DNA of 64,000 bases from NCBI RefSeq assembly GCF_042660285.1, contig NZ_JBHSTP010000003.1, forward strand, positions 248,001-312,000. The letters are read 5' to 3'. A program made the position numbers and the translations under genes. This DNA is from Luethyella okanaganae (lineage in GTDB: Bacteria > Actinomycetota > Actinomycetes > Actinomycetales > Microbacteriaceae). Of this stretch, positions 15,444 through 24,764 are shown piece after piece (positions within the stretch are counted from its first letter, which is position 1; every line of letters begins with the position of its first letter). Below the pieces are notes generated by a model that worked only from the letters and a program-made list of their open reading frames with translations, was not told the origin of the DNA and searched no databases.

Positions 15444-17351
15444 ATGTCTGCGACCGTTGAACAACAACATCCACCTCAACCGGTAAAGCGCGTGAGCACG
15501 ATCCGCTCGCTGCTTCGCCTGTACGGCTACGCCAAACCGGCCATGTCGCGCATCTACCTCGGCATGCTCGCGGCGCTGCTCGCCTCGCTCGTCGCGCTCG
15601 CGATCCCGCAGGTGCTTCAATGGCTCGTCGACGGACCGCTCAGCGACGGGGATCCGTCGCAGATCTGGCCCGCCGTGATCCTCGTGCTCGGCCTCGGGGT
15701 GCTCGAGGCGATCATGATCGCCCTGCGCCGCTGGTTCGTGCTCACCCCGGGCACGCGGGTCGAGGCGAGCATGCGCAACGCGCTCTACTCCCGCCTGCAG
15801 GACCTGCCGGTCGGCTTCCACGACCGCTGGCCGAGCGGGCAATTGCTCTCGCGGGCGGTCAGCGACCTCAACATGATCCGCCGCTGGATGTCCTTCGGCC
15901 TCGTGCTGCTTATCGTCAACTTCGTCACGATCGTCGTAGGCGCCGCAATCCTGCTGTCGATGAACTGGATGCTCGGTCTCATCTTCGTCGTGTGCTCCAG
16001 CCCGCTGTGGATCATCGGCTTCCGCTTCGAGGGCAAGTACTCGGAGGTGTCCCGGCGTAGCCAGGACCAGGCCGGCGACCTCGCGACCGCCGTCGAGGAG
16101 TCGGTGCACGGCATCCGCGTGCTCAAGGCATTCGGTCGCGGCACGTACGCGCTCAAGAACTTCGCGGCGCAGGCCGAGAGTTTGCGGGGGACCGAGATCG
16201 AGAAGGCGCGACTCGACTCGCGAATCTGGCTCTGGCTCCTCCTGGTGCCCAACGTCGCACTGGCCCTGTGCCTCGTGGTCGGGGTGTGGCTCGCGGCGAG
16301 CGGCCAGATGACCGTCGGCGAGCTCGTCGCGTTCTTCGCGACCGCGACGGTGCTGCGCTGGCCGGTCGAATCGATCGGATTCCTGCTCGCCTTCACGCTC
16401 GACGCTCGCACGGCGACCGATCGCTTCTTCGACATCATGGACTCGGTCAACATCATCACCGACCCTGTGAACCCGGTCACGATCGACGAACCGCGCGGGG
16501 AGCTCGTCTTCGAGAACGTGCATTTCCGCTATCAGGACTCGCCCGCGCGATTCCCCGATCTCATCGACGGAGTCGATCTGCGTCTGGAGCCCGGCGAGAC
16601 CATGGCGCTCGTGGGCCTCACCGGAAGCGGCAAGTCGACCCTGACGGCGCTCACGACGCGACTTTACGATGTGACGGGAGGCGCCGTGAAACTCGACGGC
16701 GTCGATGTGCGCGACCTCAGCCGCGAGGAACTGCGCCGGCACCTGGCGATGGCGTTCGAGGACGCCACGTTGTTCTCGGCATCCGTGCGCGACAACGTAC
16801 TGCTCGGCCGGCCAGAGCTCGCCGAGTTGTCGACTGTAGCGGATGGGGTGCTCGAGCAGGCGCTGCAGATCGCGCAGGCCGGTTTCGTGTACGAGCTCCC
16901 GGAGGGAGTGGACACGAAGGTCGGCGAGGAGGGGATGAGCCTTTCCGGCGGGCAGCGTCAACGACTCGCCCTCGCGCGTGCCATCGCCGCCAAGCCGGCG
17001 GTACTCGTGCTCGACGACCCGCTGTCGGCGCTCGACGTCGACACGGAGGCCCTCGTCGAGGCAGCCCTGCGCGACGTCCTGGCGTCTACCACCGCCCTCA
17101 TCGTGGCGCACCGGCCGTCGACCGTCATGCTCGCCGATCGGGTCGCGCTGCTCGAGGATGGTCGGATCACGGCGATCGGCCGTCACTCGGAGCTGCTCGC
17201 CACGAGCGACCACTACCGCTTCGTCATCTCGAGTCTCGAAGAGGACGAGCGCGAGCAGCGTGAGGACGAACGGGATCTCCTGGACGCCGACCTCTCGGAC
17301 GCCGACCCCTCGAATACCGATCGTTCGAACGTCGGCGAGGTGGCCCGATGA
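15444..17351 (+). CDS. ABC exporter half-transporter, NBD with degenerate catalytic site
   Basis: 635-aa type IV ABC exporter subunit: six membrane helices (about 35-315) and a C-terminal nucleotide-binding domain. NBD motifs: Walker A GLTGSGKST, Q-loop AMAFEDATLFSASVRDN, signature LSGGQRQRLALARA, Walker B VLVLDDPLSALD and switch His in VAHRPST. The residue after Walker B is Asp instead of the catalytic Glu, as in the degenerate half of heterodimeric exporters. ATG at 15444 is chosen because the residues before it are not family-like. The C-terminus has an acidic tail with repeated DADLSDADPSNTD-type units. ATGA overlap with the next gene indicates one heterodimer; the substrate (drug or lipid) is unknown. 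Confidence 0.92.
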   Translation: MSATVEQQHPPQPVKRVSTIRSLLRLYGYAKPAMSRIYLGMLAALLASLVALAIPQVLQWLVDGPLSDGDPSQIWPAVILVLGLGVLEAIMIALRRWFVLTPGTRVEASMRNALYSRLQDLPVGFHDRWPSGQLLSRAVSDLNMIRRWMSFGLVLLIVNFVTIVVGAAILLSMNWMLGLIFVVCSSPLWIIGFRFEGKYSEVSRRSQDQAGDLATAVEESVHGIRVLKAFGRGTYALKNFAAQAESLRGTEIEKARLDSRIWLWLLLVPNVALALCLVVGVWLAASGQMTVGELVAFFATATVLRWPVESIGFLLAFTLDARTATDRFFDIMDSVNIITDPVNPVTIDEPRGELVFENVHFRYQDSPARFPDLIDGVDLRLEPGETMALVGLTGSGKSTLTALTTRLYDVTGGAVKLDGVDVRDLSREELRRHLAMAFEDATLFSASVRDNVLLGRPELAELSTVADGVLEQALQIAQAGFVYELPEGVDTKVGEEGMSLSGGQRQRLALARAIAAKPAVLVLDDPLSALDVDTEALVEAALRDVLASTTALIVAHRPSTVMLADRVALLEDGRITAIGRHSELLATSDHYRFVISSLEEDEREQREDERDLLDADLSDADPSNTDRSNVGEVAR

Positions 17352-19153
17352 GCGTCAACGGTGTGCAGGGAGAGGAACGGCACGACTTCAGCAAGTCTGA
17401 GTCGCGTCAGATCCGCCGACGGTCGCTCCGACTACTCGGTTCGCTGCTGCGGTCGTTGCGGTGGAGGGTCGTGCTCACGATGGTCATCGTCCTCGTGTCG
17501 ACGGCCGCGCAGGTCGCCGGGCCGGCGCTCATCGCCTTCGGAATCGACCAGGGGTTGCCGGCTCTGCTCGAGCGGGACTGGTTCCCGCTCGCCTGGGCGG
17601 GGGCCGCCTATCTCGGCACGAGCGTCGTCGGCGCAGGCCTCATCGCGTGGTACATCGTGCTCTCGGCGCGGATCAGCCAGGCGATCCTCATCGACCTGCG
17701 CAAACGGGTGTTCCTGCACACGCAGAAACTGAGCCTCGAATTCCACGAGTCGTACACCTCGGGGCGGATCATCTCGCGGCAGACGAGCGACCTCGACTCG
17801 ATCCGCGAACTTCTCGACTCCGGCATCAACCAGCTCGTGTCCGGTGTGCTCTACATGGTGTTCACCGCGATCGCGCTTCTCTCGCTCGACTGGGTGAGCG
17901 GCGTCGTGCTGTTCGTTGCGCTCGTGCCGTTGTTCGCGCTGACCCGGTGGTTCCAGAAGCGCTCGCAGGTGCTGTTCCGCCGGTCGCGCGTCGCGTCGGC
18001 GAAGCTCATCGTGCACTTCGTCGAGACGATGACGGGCATCCGAGCAGTCAAGGCATTCCGCAAGGAGAAGCGCAACGAAAAGGAGTTCGGCGTCCTCGTC
18101 GAGGACTATCGCGACGTCAACGGCAAAGTCATCCAGATCTTCGGAGTCTACGATCCAGGCCTCGTGCTCATCGGCAACGTCACGGTCGCCGTGGTGCTGC
18201 TCGTCAGCGGCTTCCGGGTGATCGACGGGCAGCTGGCGATCGGCGTTCTCCTTGCGGCGCTGCTCTACACGCGGCGGTTCTTCGATCCCATGGAGGACAT
18301 GGCGATGTTCTACAACTCCTACCAGTCGGCGGCGTCGGCGCTCGAGAAGATCTCGGGGGTGCTGGAAGAGGAACCGAGCGTTCCCGATCCGGCGAAGCCC
18401 GTCGACCTCTGGGAGTCCACCGGTCACGTGCGCTTCGAAAACGTTCGATTCGCCTACCGGAGCGATCGCGTCATCCTGCCGAACTTCGATCTCGACATCC
18501 CGTCCGGCCAGACGATCGCGCTCGTCGGGTCGACCGGTGCCGGCAAGTCGACGCTCGCGAAACTCATCTCGCGGTTCTACGACCCGAGCGAGGGACGCGC
18601 CACGCTCGACGGCATCGACCTGCGTGAGCTGCACCCTAAGGATCTGCGCCGGGCGATCGTTATGGTCACGCAGGAGGCCTACCTCTTCTCGGGTTCGGTG
18701 GCGGACAACATCGCCATCGGAAAACCGGATGCCACGAGCGAGGAGATCGTCGCGGCGGCGAAGGCCGTCGGTGCGCACGAGTTCATCGAGGGCCTGCCGA
18801 ACGGCTATGACACCGACGTGAACAAGCGTGGCGGAAGGGTGAGCGCCGGTCAAAGGCAGCTCATCTCCTTCGCCAGGGCGTTCCTCGCCGATCCTGCCGT
18901 GCTCATCCTCGATGAGGCGACCTCCTCGCTCGACATCCCGAGCGAGAGGCTCGTGCAGGAGGCCCTGCAGACCCTGCTCGCCGACCGGACTGCCGTGATC
19001 ATCGCGCACCGCCTGTCGACGGTCGCGATCGCCGACCGGGTTCTCGTGATGGAGCACGGCCGCGTCGTCGAGGACGGCAGCCCCGAGCAGCTCATCGCGG
19101 GAACGGGACGGTTCGCCCAGTTGCACGCGGCGTGGCGCGACTCGCTCGTGTAG
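17348..19153 (+). CDS. ABC exporter half-transporter, partner subunit
   Basis: 601-aa second subunit: six helices (about 35-330) and an NBD with Walker A GSTGAGKST, Walker B VLILDEATSSLD (catalytic Glu present), switch His in IAHRLST, and signature VSAGQRQLISFARA. The signature departs from LSGGQ. Walker B Asp in the first subunit plus this weak signature fall in the same composite ATP site, so the pair should have one consensus and one degenerate site, as in TM287/288-type exporters. It overlaps the first subunit by 4 nt. Probably exports a drug, peptide or lipid across the membrane; nothing here fixes the cargo. Confidence 0.93.
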   Translation: MSVNGVQGEERHDFSKSESRQIRRRSLRLLGSLLRSLRWRVVLTMVIVLVSTAAQVAGPALIAFGIDQGLPALLERDWFPLAWAGAAYLGTSVVGAGLIAWYIVLSARISQAILIDLRKRVFLHTQKLSLEFHESYTSGRIISRQTSDLDSIRELLDSGINQLVSGVLYMVFTAIALLSLDWVSGVVLFVALVPLFALTRWFQKRSQVLFRRSRVASAKLIVHFVETMTGIRAVKAFRKEKRNEKEFGVLVEDYRDVNGKVIQIFGVYDPGLVLIGNVTVAVVLLVSGFRVIDGQLAIGVLLAALLYTRRFFDPMEDMAMFYNSYQSAASALEKISGVLEEEPSVPDPAKPVDLWESTGHVRFENVRFAYRSDRVILPNFDLDIPSGQTIALVGSTGAGKSTLAKLISRFYDPSEGRATLDGIDLRELHPKDLRRAIVMVTQEAYLFSGSVADNIAIGKPDATSEEIVAAAKAVGAHEFIEGLPNGYDTDVNKRGGRVSAGQRQLISFARAFLADPAVLILDEATSSLDIPSERLVQEALQTLLADRTAVIIAHRLSTVAIADRVLVMEHGRVVEDGSPEQLIAGTGRFAQLHAAWRDSLV

Positions 19154-19205
19154 CCGGACGCGGCCGATTCCCCGACTCTGAGGAGCTCGCGGAATATGGT
19201 GTCGT

Positions 19206-19233
19206 CGAGGCCGAGATGTCTCGGCGACGCCTC
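19206..19233 (+). terminator. Possible stem-loop after the ABC exporter operon
   Basis: GCCGAGA-TG-TCTCGGC (19210-19225) within a longer imperfect palindrome, about 55 nt after the second exporter gene. The stretch 19154-19410 otherwise shows no gene. Confidence 0.4.
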
Positions 19234-19410
19234 GTCCGTGTCATCCGTTGTCCAGGATCGACGGCGCGATGCTCAGGAACGGCCCAGCGGAGTTCTACAG
19301 GCTCGGTGGGCGGAGTCAGCCAGGTCGATGAGCGTCAGGCGGGGGCGCTGGGTAGAGTCGGACGTGGGCGAGGAGCGGTGTCCGCTCGACGACGGACGCG
19401 GGGTTGGCGG

Positions 19411-19890
19411 TCACCGTCTACGGGAGTCAACAGCGACGCGCACATCGTGAGAGGTCCAGGCGTAGACGTGCCCCCTGTCGCTGACAGTGCCCCATCGCTC
19501 GCAGCCGATCGCGTGACCGGGAAGGTGCTCCGGCCACCACGAGTCGCGCAGGTGCGGCACCCGGACGACCTCCTTCGTCGTGCATTCGGAGTTGTCGATG
19601 CCGGCCGAATCGAACATCATGATTGCGCCCGAGCCGTCGGTGCGCACCTTGATCCGGATGTTCTCGGCGTCATCAGGCAGCCAGGAAGGGAGCTCGACGC
19701 CCGTTGCATTTTTCTCGGCGTCGGCGAGGTCTCTGAAGATCGCCGCCTCGGCAGGGCGCGTCACGGCCGTGACGACCGAGAGAGTCGAGCAGCCGCTGAG
19801 CAGGCCGAAGCAGGCGACGGCGGTCGTGCCTGCGAGAGCGGTCCTGCTGAGCACACGGCGAGGGGGCGAGGGCGCGGGTGGAGCTGGCAT
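19411..19890 (-). CDS. Small secreted lipoprotein, function unknown
   Basis: 159-aa protein with an N-terminal signal peptide of lipoprotein type: positively charged start (PRRVLSR), hydrophobic core and lipobox LLSGC (Cys about 34). The mature part has no family I recognise. It contains two Cys (NSECTTKE and IGCERWG) that might form a disulfide, and ends in YAWTSHDVRVAVDSRRR. ATG at 19890 has a CAGGAGA RBS. It is the last of three leftward genes but separated by about 100 nt from the alkyltransferase-like gene, so co-transcription is uncertain. Confidence 0.75.
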   Translation of the reverse strand: MPAPPAPSPPRRVLSRTALAGTTAVACFGLLSGCSTLSVVTAVTRPAEAAIFRDLADAEKNATGVELPSWLPDDAENIRIKVRTDGSGAIMMFDSAGIDNSECTTKEVVRVPHLRDSWWPEHLPGHAIGCERWGTVSDRGHVYAWTSHDVRVAVDSRRR

Positions 19891-19997
19891 GGAATCTCCT
19901 GGACGGATGGACGGTGATATCCAGTCAACGGCCTGGATACCACGGCGGCGTCAGCCCCTGGTGCGAACATCCTCCTCCGTGAGGATGATCTTCGCCG

Positions 19998-20321
19998 TCA
20001 CGGCTCGGGTCGCCAGCGTGCCTTCGCATAGTCGACCCGATAGCCGGCGTCCGTCGTCGTCGTGACGGTCGGCGTGCCCTCGTCGCGGTAGTACTCGAGC
20101 GCGCGTGTTTCGTGGTGCACGGGCGGGTGACCCCCCGAGCGGATGACGCGCCACCAAGGGACACCCTCGCCGTAGTAGGCCATCACCTGTCCGACCACCC
20201 GCGCAGCGCGCGAACCGAGCTCGGCGGCGATGTCGCCGTAGGTCATGACCCGACCAGGCGGGATCGCCTCGACGACCTCGAGCACGTGCGAGACGAAGCC
20301 GCTCTCCGCGGGAAGGCGCAT
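19998..20321 (-). CDS. Alkyltransferase-like (ATL) protein, MGMT DNA-binding domain
   Basis: 107-aa protein corresponding to the DNA-binding domain of O6-alkylguanine-DNA alkyltransferase: FVSHVLEVVEAIPPGRVMTYGDIA (winged helix start), ARVVGQVM (recognition helix with the conserved Arg finger) and VPWWRVIRSGG. In true MGMT this last motif is PCHRV with the acceptor Cys; here the Cys position is Trp, so it cannot accept alkyl groups. ATL proteins with this change flag O6-alkylguanine for nucleotide-excision repair. That activity is known for Atl1 and related proteins and inferred here. The next gene upstream ends 18 nt away, so they may be co-transcribed. Confidence 0.87.
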   Translation of the reverse strand: MRLPAESGFVSHVLEVVEAIPPGRVMTYGDIAAELGSRAARVVGQVMAYYGEGVPWWRVIRSGGHPPVHHETRALEYYRDEGTPTVTTTTDAGYRVDYAKARWRPEP

Positions 20322-20338
20322 GCTGGCAGCCGCCGAGT

Positions 20339-20791
20339 TCAGAGTTGCAGTGCGCCGATGACGTCACCGTATTGCGTCTGGCCGACGTCGACGAAGCCGA
20401 TGCGGTGGAAGAAGGCCTCTGGTCCGGCCTCACCCGGCTCCCACATGACGGTGATGCGGTCGACGCCGCGCTTGCGCGCCTCCTCGGCGAGGGCGGTCGC
20501 CGCGAAGCGGCCGACGCCCTTGCCCTGGGCATCCGCGTCGACGTTGATGCGCCAGATGCAGGCCCGGAACTCCTCATGCTCGTTCTCGGGGTCGAAGTTG
20601 CCGTGGATGAAGCCGACGACCTTGTCGTCGAAACGCACGACTCGCTGCCAGGCCGCGGCCGGGTCGATGACCGAGGTCTCGGCAGAGTAAGACACGGGGG
20701 TGACGAACTGCTCTTGCCCCGGTTTCAGGCTCAAGCTGTTCGCCGCAACGATATTGCTCGCTGACAGTTCTTCCAGGCTCAACGTAGGCAT
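20339..20791 (-). CDS. GNAT-family N-acetyltransferase
   Basis: 150-aa GNAT fold protein. The acetyl-CoA pyrophosphate loop is DADAQGKGVGRFAATAL (about 90-106; Q/RxxGxG/A pattern), with WRINVDA as strand beta-4. The C-terminal FFHRIGFVDVGQ is the usual last helix and strand. The early GQEQFVTP resembles the start of polyamine acetyltransferases of the BltD/PaiA type, but the substrate cannot be fixed from this. ATG at 20791. It precedes the alkyltransferase-like gene by 17 nt in the same direction. Confidence 0.82.
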   Translation of the reverse strand: MPTLSLEELSASNIVAANSLSLKPGQEQFVTPVSYSAETSVIDPAAAWQRVVRFDDKVVGFIHGNFDPENEHEEFRACIWRINVDADAQGKGVGRFAATALAEEARKRGVDRITVMWEPGEAGPEAFFHRIGFVDVGQTQYGDVIGALQL

Positions 20792-20904
20792 AGTGCAAGG
20801 CTAACCTGCCGAACGCGGAACGAGGTACCCGGTGTTCGGGGGACGGTTGCGGAGGAGGCGGTAGCCCAACTGTCTCGATGTCAAGAGAAGTTGTCCGACT
20901 CGGG

Positions 20905-20910
20905 TAGGCT
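20905..20910 (+). promoter_or_regulatory. Candidate -10 element TAGGCT for icd
   Basis: TAGGCT lies 43 nt before the TTG start of icd, with RBS GAGGAG (20941-20946) in between. Confidence 0.4.
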
Positions 20911-20953
20911 TGTCTGGGCCGCACGGCCCCACACCCTTGCGAGGAGACCCCCA

Positions 20954-22168
20954 TTGTCAAAGATCAAGGTTGAAGGCACCGTCGTCGAGCTCGACGGCGA
21001 CGAGATGACCCGCATCATCTGGCAGGCCATCAAAGACACCCTCATCCACCCGTACCTCGACGTGAACCTCGAGTACTACGACCTCGGCATCCAGAAGCGT
21101 GACGAGACGGACGACCAGGTCACGATCGACGCGGCGCACGCGATCCAGAAGCACGGCGTCGGCGTCAAGTGTGCGACCATCACGCCCGACGAGGCCCGGG
21201 TGGAGGAGTTCGGCCTCAAGAAGATGTGGAAGTCGCCGAACGGTACGATCCGCAACATCCTCGGCGGCGTCATCTTCCGCGAGCCGATCATCATCTCGAA
21301 CATCCCACGCCTCGTCCCCGGCTGGAACAAGCCGATCATCATCGGCCGTCACGCGTTCGGCGACCAGTACCGCGCCACCGACTTCCTGTTCAAGGGCAAG
21401 GGCACGCTAACAGTCGAGTTCACCCCCGAAGACGGCTCGGCGCCACTGAAGTTCGAGGTCTACCAGGCCCCGGGCGACGGCATCGCCCAGGTGCAGTACA
21501 ACCTCGACGCGTCCATTCGCGACTTCGCCCGTGCAAGCCTCAACTACGGTCTCGCCCGCAACTACCCGGTGTACCTCTCGACGAAGAACACGATCCTCAA
21601 GGCCTACGACGGACGGTTCAAGGACATCTTCCAGGAGGTCTTCGATGCCGAGTTCAAGGCAGCCTTCGACGAGAAGGGTCTGAGCTACGAGCACCGCCTC
21701 ATCGACGACATGGTCGCATCGGCCATGAAGTGGGAGGGCGGCTATGTCTGGGCTTGCAAGAACTACGACGGCGACGTGCAGTCCGACACGGTCGCGCAGG
21801 GCTTCGGATCTCTCGGTCTCATGACGAGCGTCTTGGCCACGCCGGACGGCAAGATCGTCGAGGCCGAGGCGGCGCATGGCACGGTCACGCGCCACTACCG
21901 TCAGCACCAGCAGGGCAAGCCGACCTCGACCAACCCGATCGCCTCCATCTTCGCGTGGACCCGCGGCCTGCAGCACCGCGGAAAGCTCGACGGCAACCAG
22001 GCGCTCATCGAGTTCGCCGACACCCTCGAGGATGTCGTCATCACGACCGTCGAGAGCGGCAAGATGACCAAGGATCTCGCCCTCCTGGTCGGCCCGGAGC
22101 AGGGCTACCAGACCACCGAGGAGTTTCTGGCGACCCTCGCGGACAATCTCAAGGCGCGCCTGGCATAG
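20954..22168 (+). CDS. icd: NADP-dependent isocitrate dehydrogenase (dimeric type)
   Basis: TCA-cycle oxidative decarboxylation of isocitrate to 2-oxoglutarate with NADPH formation. 404 aa, the homodimeric eukaryote-like type rather than the 740-aa monomeric type found in some actinobacteria. It begins VEGTVVELDGDEMTRIIW. Substrate-binding segments are KSPNGTIRNILGG and FREPIII; catalytic Tyr lies in the NYGLARNYPVYLSTKNTILK region (quoted in part), metal-binding Asp in RLIDDMVA and NYDGDVQSD, and the NADP site in AAHGTVTRHY. The start is TTG at 20954 because the protein match begins at SKIK and GAGGAG sits 8 nt upstream. Identity is secure. Confidence 0.96.
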   Translation: MSKIKVEGTVVELDGDEMTRIIWQAIKDTLIHPYLDVNLEYYDLGIQKRDETDDQVTIDAAHAIQKHGVGVKCATITPDEARVEEFGLKKMWKSPNGTIRNILGGVIFREPIIISNIPRLVPGWNKPIIIGRHAFGDQYRATDFLFKGKGTLTVEFTPEDGSAPLKFEVYQAPGDGIAQVQYNLDASIRDFARASLNYGLARNYPVYLSTKNTILKAYDGRFKDIFQEVFDAEFKAAFDEKGLSYEHRLIDDMVASAMKWEGGYVWACKNYDGDVQSDTVAQGFGSLGLMTSVLATPDGKIVEAEAAHGTVTRHYRQHQQGKPTSTNPIASIFAWTRGLQHRGKLDGNQALIEFADTLEDVVITTVESGKMTKDLALLVGPEQGYQTTEEFLATLADNLKARLA

Positions 22169-22689
22169 GGGCTTCGCGCCGGAAATGCCCTGAGGTGTCG
22201 TGTCTGAGGCGGACCCCGAGAGCTGGCTTCCTCCTCGAACGTTCGGTTTTCGATGTCACAGTCCCAGGCTCATACCGTCATTCTTGATGAGGAGTTTCTG
22301 CGTCGGCCGTTCTGCGTCGGTTTGGGCAGTTGATCGACGAGGGCTTGAACGCGTGAGCGTGGTATTGACCTACGCGGCGTGGAGGTTCATGCGTTCGCTT
22401 CGACGTGATGGGCTCACCGAGCCGAGACCGACCACGGTGAATCGGAGCTTCTCGCATGAGTAGAAGCTCGCCGTCGTCGGGCGTTTGTCGTCGATCGACT
22501 TCGGTCGTCGATCTGGCGACGTGTGTTGCGCCAGTTCGAGACGCGCGCCTGACCGATCGTGCTCGTCATCCCGTCGACGTAGAAGTCGATCGAGAAGAGG
22601 AACCGATCGGTTGAGTGCAGTTCGCGTCGCGTCGGGCCTCTCGCAGCACCGCCCGGAGTGAGGTAGTCATCGGCAGGCTGGCGGCGCGG
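22169..22689. other. Gene-free stretch between icd and the P-type ATPase
   Basis: About 520 nt with no reading frame on either strand that resembles a known protein, no good RBS-start pair and no long hairpin. Codon patterns look random, so it may be degraded sequence, but no parent gene could be recognised. Confidence 0.5.
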
Positions 22690-22713
22690 ATGACACTTCG
22701 CGAGACTAGGCTC

Positions 22714-24597
22714 ATGGCTTGGTCGCTGAGGAACATCCGCCGCTACCCCGTCGTTGCCGCCACGGTTCTCGTGGGGGTGATCGGCCTTCTGCTCTGGGCG
22801 GGGGGCTGGGCGGCCGGGGTGCAGTGGTTGTTCAGCGGTTTCGCGCTCGTCGTCGCGGCGGTGCAGGCGGTCGGCATGGTCAAGGACATCATGCGCGGGC
22901 ACTGGGGTCTCGACATTCTGGCCGTGACTGCGATCGTGGCGACCGTGCTCGTCGGCGAGTATGTGGCCGGACTCGTCATCGTGCTCATGCTGTCCGGCGG
23001 CGAGGCACTCGAGGACTACGCCAACCGGCGGGCGAAGCGGGAGCTCGACGCATTGCTGACCCGTTCACCGCAGCGCGCGCACCGGGTGGACGGCGACCGC
23101 ATCGTCGAGGTCGATGTCGCAATGGTCGCGGTCGGCGACGTGCTGCTCGTGCGCCCCTCTGAGATCGTTCCCGTCGACGGTGAACTGGTGTCTGCCGAGA
23201 CCGCACTCGACGAGTCGTCGATCACCGGCGAGAGCGTTCCCGTCGAGAAGATCGCGGGAGACGAGGTGATGAGCGGTTCGGTCAACGGACAGCTCGCCGT
23301 CGAGATCCGCGCGACCGCGACGGCCGAGGCGAGCCAGTACCAGCGGATCGTCGTGCTCGTGCGCCAGGCCGCCGAGAGTAAAGCTCCGGTCGTGCGGCTT
23401 GCCGATCGCTACGCGGTGCCGTTCACGCTCTTCTCCCTCGCTCTCGCGGGCCTCGCCTGGTTGCTGTCGGGGGATCCTGTGCGATTCGCCGAGGTGCTCG
23501 TGCTCGCGACGCCGTGTCCTCTGCTCATCGCGGCTCCCGTCGCCTTCATCGGAGGCATGAGCCGTGCCGCCAGGAACGGCGTCGTCGTCAAGGGCGGAGG
23601 CGTGCTGGAACAGCTCGCCCGGGCGAGGACCGTCGTGTTCGACAAGACAGGCACCCTCACCAAGGGATCGCCGACGCTTGTCGAAGTTCGCACAGAACCG
23701 GGTTTCGACGAGAACGAGCTGCTCGGCATGGTCGCCTCCGCCGAGCAGTACTCCTCACACGTGCTCGCCACCTCGCTCATCGCCGCGGCGCACGAGCGAG
23801 GAATTCTGCTTTCCGAGGCCGGGTGGGCACGCGAATCGGCGACCAACGGCGTCGTCGCGAGGATCGGCGGACGCGAGGTGGTCGTCGGCAAGTTCGCGTT
23901 CGTGGCCCAGCACGCGCCGAACGCCGCGAGGACCGGTATCGAGAGCGGGCAGCTCGCCATCTACGTCGCCGTCGACGGCCGCTTCGCCGGGGCGCTTCTC
24001 GCGAGCGACCGTGTGCGCGACAACGCGGCGTCGACGATCGACCGTCTTGGTGCCCTGGGCGTGCGGAACACCATGATGCTCACGGGCGATGCCCAGGCCA
24101 CGGCGGACCACATCGCGACCGAACTCGGCATCACCCGAGTGCGTGCCGAGTGTCTCCCCGCCGACAAGGTCGCCGAGATCGCCGCGATCGGGGAGCGACC
24201 CGTCATCATGGTCGGCGACGGTGTCAACGATGCGCCCGTGCTCGCGGCCGCAGATGTCGGCATCGCGATGGGGGCGAAGGGGTCGACGGCGGCGAGCGAG
24301 TCGGCCGACGCCGTGATCATGCTCGACGACATCTCGCGCACGGTCCGCGCGGTGTCCATCGGGCAGGACACCATGCGCATCGCCCTGCAGAGCATCTGGC
24401 TCGGCATCGTGCTCAGTGTCGCCCTCATGATCGTGGCCGCGTTCGGCCTCATTCCGGCGACGGCAGGCGCAGCCATCCAGGAGCTCGTTGATCTCGCGAC
24501 CATCCTCAACGCGCTCCGTGCCATCGGCCAGCGCCGGGACATCGCCAGGTTCACACGGGTGGACCGCCCCGAAGCGGTGACTGCCGCGGTTGGCTGA
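22714..24597 (+). CDS. Heavy-metal-translocating P1B-type ATPase
   Basis: Metal-exporting ATPase, 627 aa from ATG 22714. It lacks an N-terminal HMA metal-binding domain. Motifs: TGES (actuator, about 200), ATPCPLLIAAP (intramembrane metal motif TPC, not CPC or SPC), DKTGTLTKG (phosphorylated Asp), MLTGDAQATA and GDGVNDAPVLAAADVGIAMG (hinge). Eight helices are expected; the first pair starts at RRYPVVAATVLVGVIGLLLW. ATG 22690 (MTLRETRL) is an alternative start, with no decisive RBS at either. The TPC motif occurs in actinobacterial ATPases of poorly defined specificity, so the metal is left open. No metal-sensor gene adjoins it. Confidence 0.92.
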   Translation: MAWSLRNIRRYPVVAATVLVGVIGLLLWAGGWAAGVQWLFSGFALVVAAVQAVGMVKDIMRGHWGLDILAVTAIVATVLVGEYVAGLVIVLMLSGGEALEDYANRRAKRELDALLTRSPQRAHRVDGDRIVEVDVAMVAVGDVLLVRPSEIVPVDGELVSAETALDESSITGESVPVEKIAGDEVMSGSVNGQLAVEIRATATAEASQYQRIVVLVRQAAESKAPVVRLADRYAVPFTLFSLALAGLAWLLSGDPVRFAEVLVLATPCPLLIAAPVAFIGGMSRAARNGVVVKGGGVLEQLARARTVVFDKTGTLTKGSPTLVEVRTEPGFDENELLGMVASAEQYSSHVLATSLIAAAHERGILLSEAGWARESATNGVVARIGGREVVVGKFAFVAQHAPNAARTGIESGQLAIYVAVDGRFAGALLASDRVRDNAASTIDRLGALGVRNTMMLTGDAQATADHIATELGITRVRAECLPADKVAEIAAIGERPVIMVGDGVNDAPVLAAADVGIAMGAKGSTAASESADAVIMLDDISRTVRAVSIGQDTMRIALQSIWLGIVLSVALMIVAAFGLIPATAGAAIQELVDLATILNALRAIGQRRDIARFTRVDRPEAVTAAVG

Positions 24598-24738
24598 GTT
24601 CCGGTGACATCCGTGTCTCACCGCGGTCGGTGGATGTGAAGGTGAGCTTCGCGCGATCCGAGACCGTCGCCTCCGCGACGAGCCGGGTGCCTGCTCTGGT
24701 TCGTGAACGGGAAAGCCGGGTGGCAGACTTGCGTGAAA

Positions 24739-24763
24739 TTTGTTCGTAAGATTCACTAACAAA
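24739..24763 (+). promoter_or_regulatory. ROK-type operator overlapping the start of the ROK repressor gene
   Basis: Inverted repeat TTTGTT-N13-AACAAA, with GT/AC matches extending inward (TTTGTTCGTAA ... TTCACTAACAAA), directly before the ATG at 24765. The position suits autoregulation by the ROK repressor. Confidence 0.6.
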
Positions 24764-24764
24764 C

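Noticed and set aside
22169..22689. Possible transposase remnant in the gap after icd
   Set aside because: No frame on either strand gave a convincing transposase motif or terminal inverted repeats.
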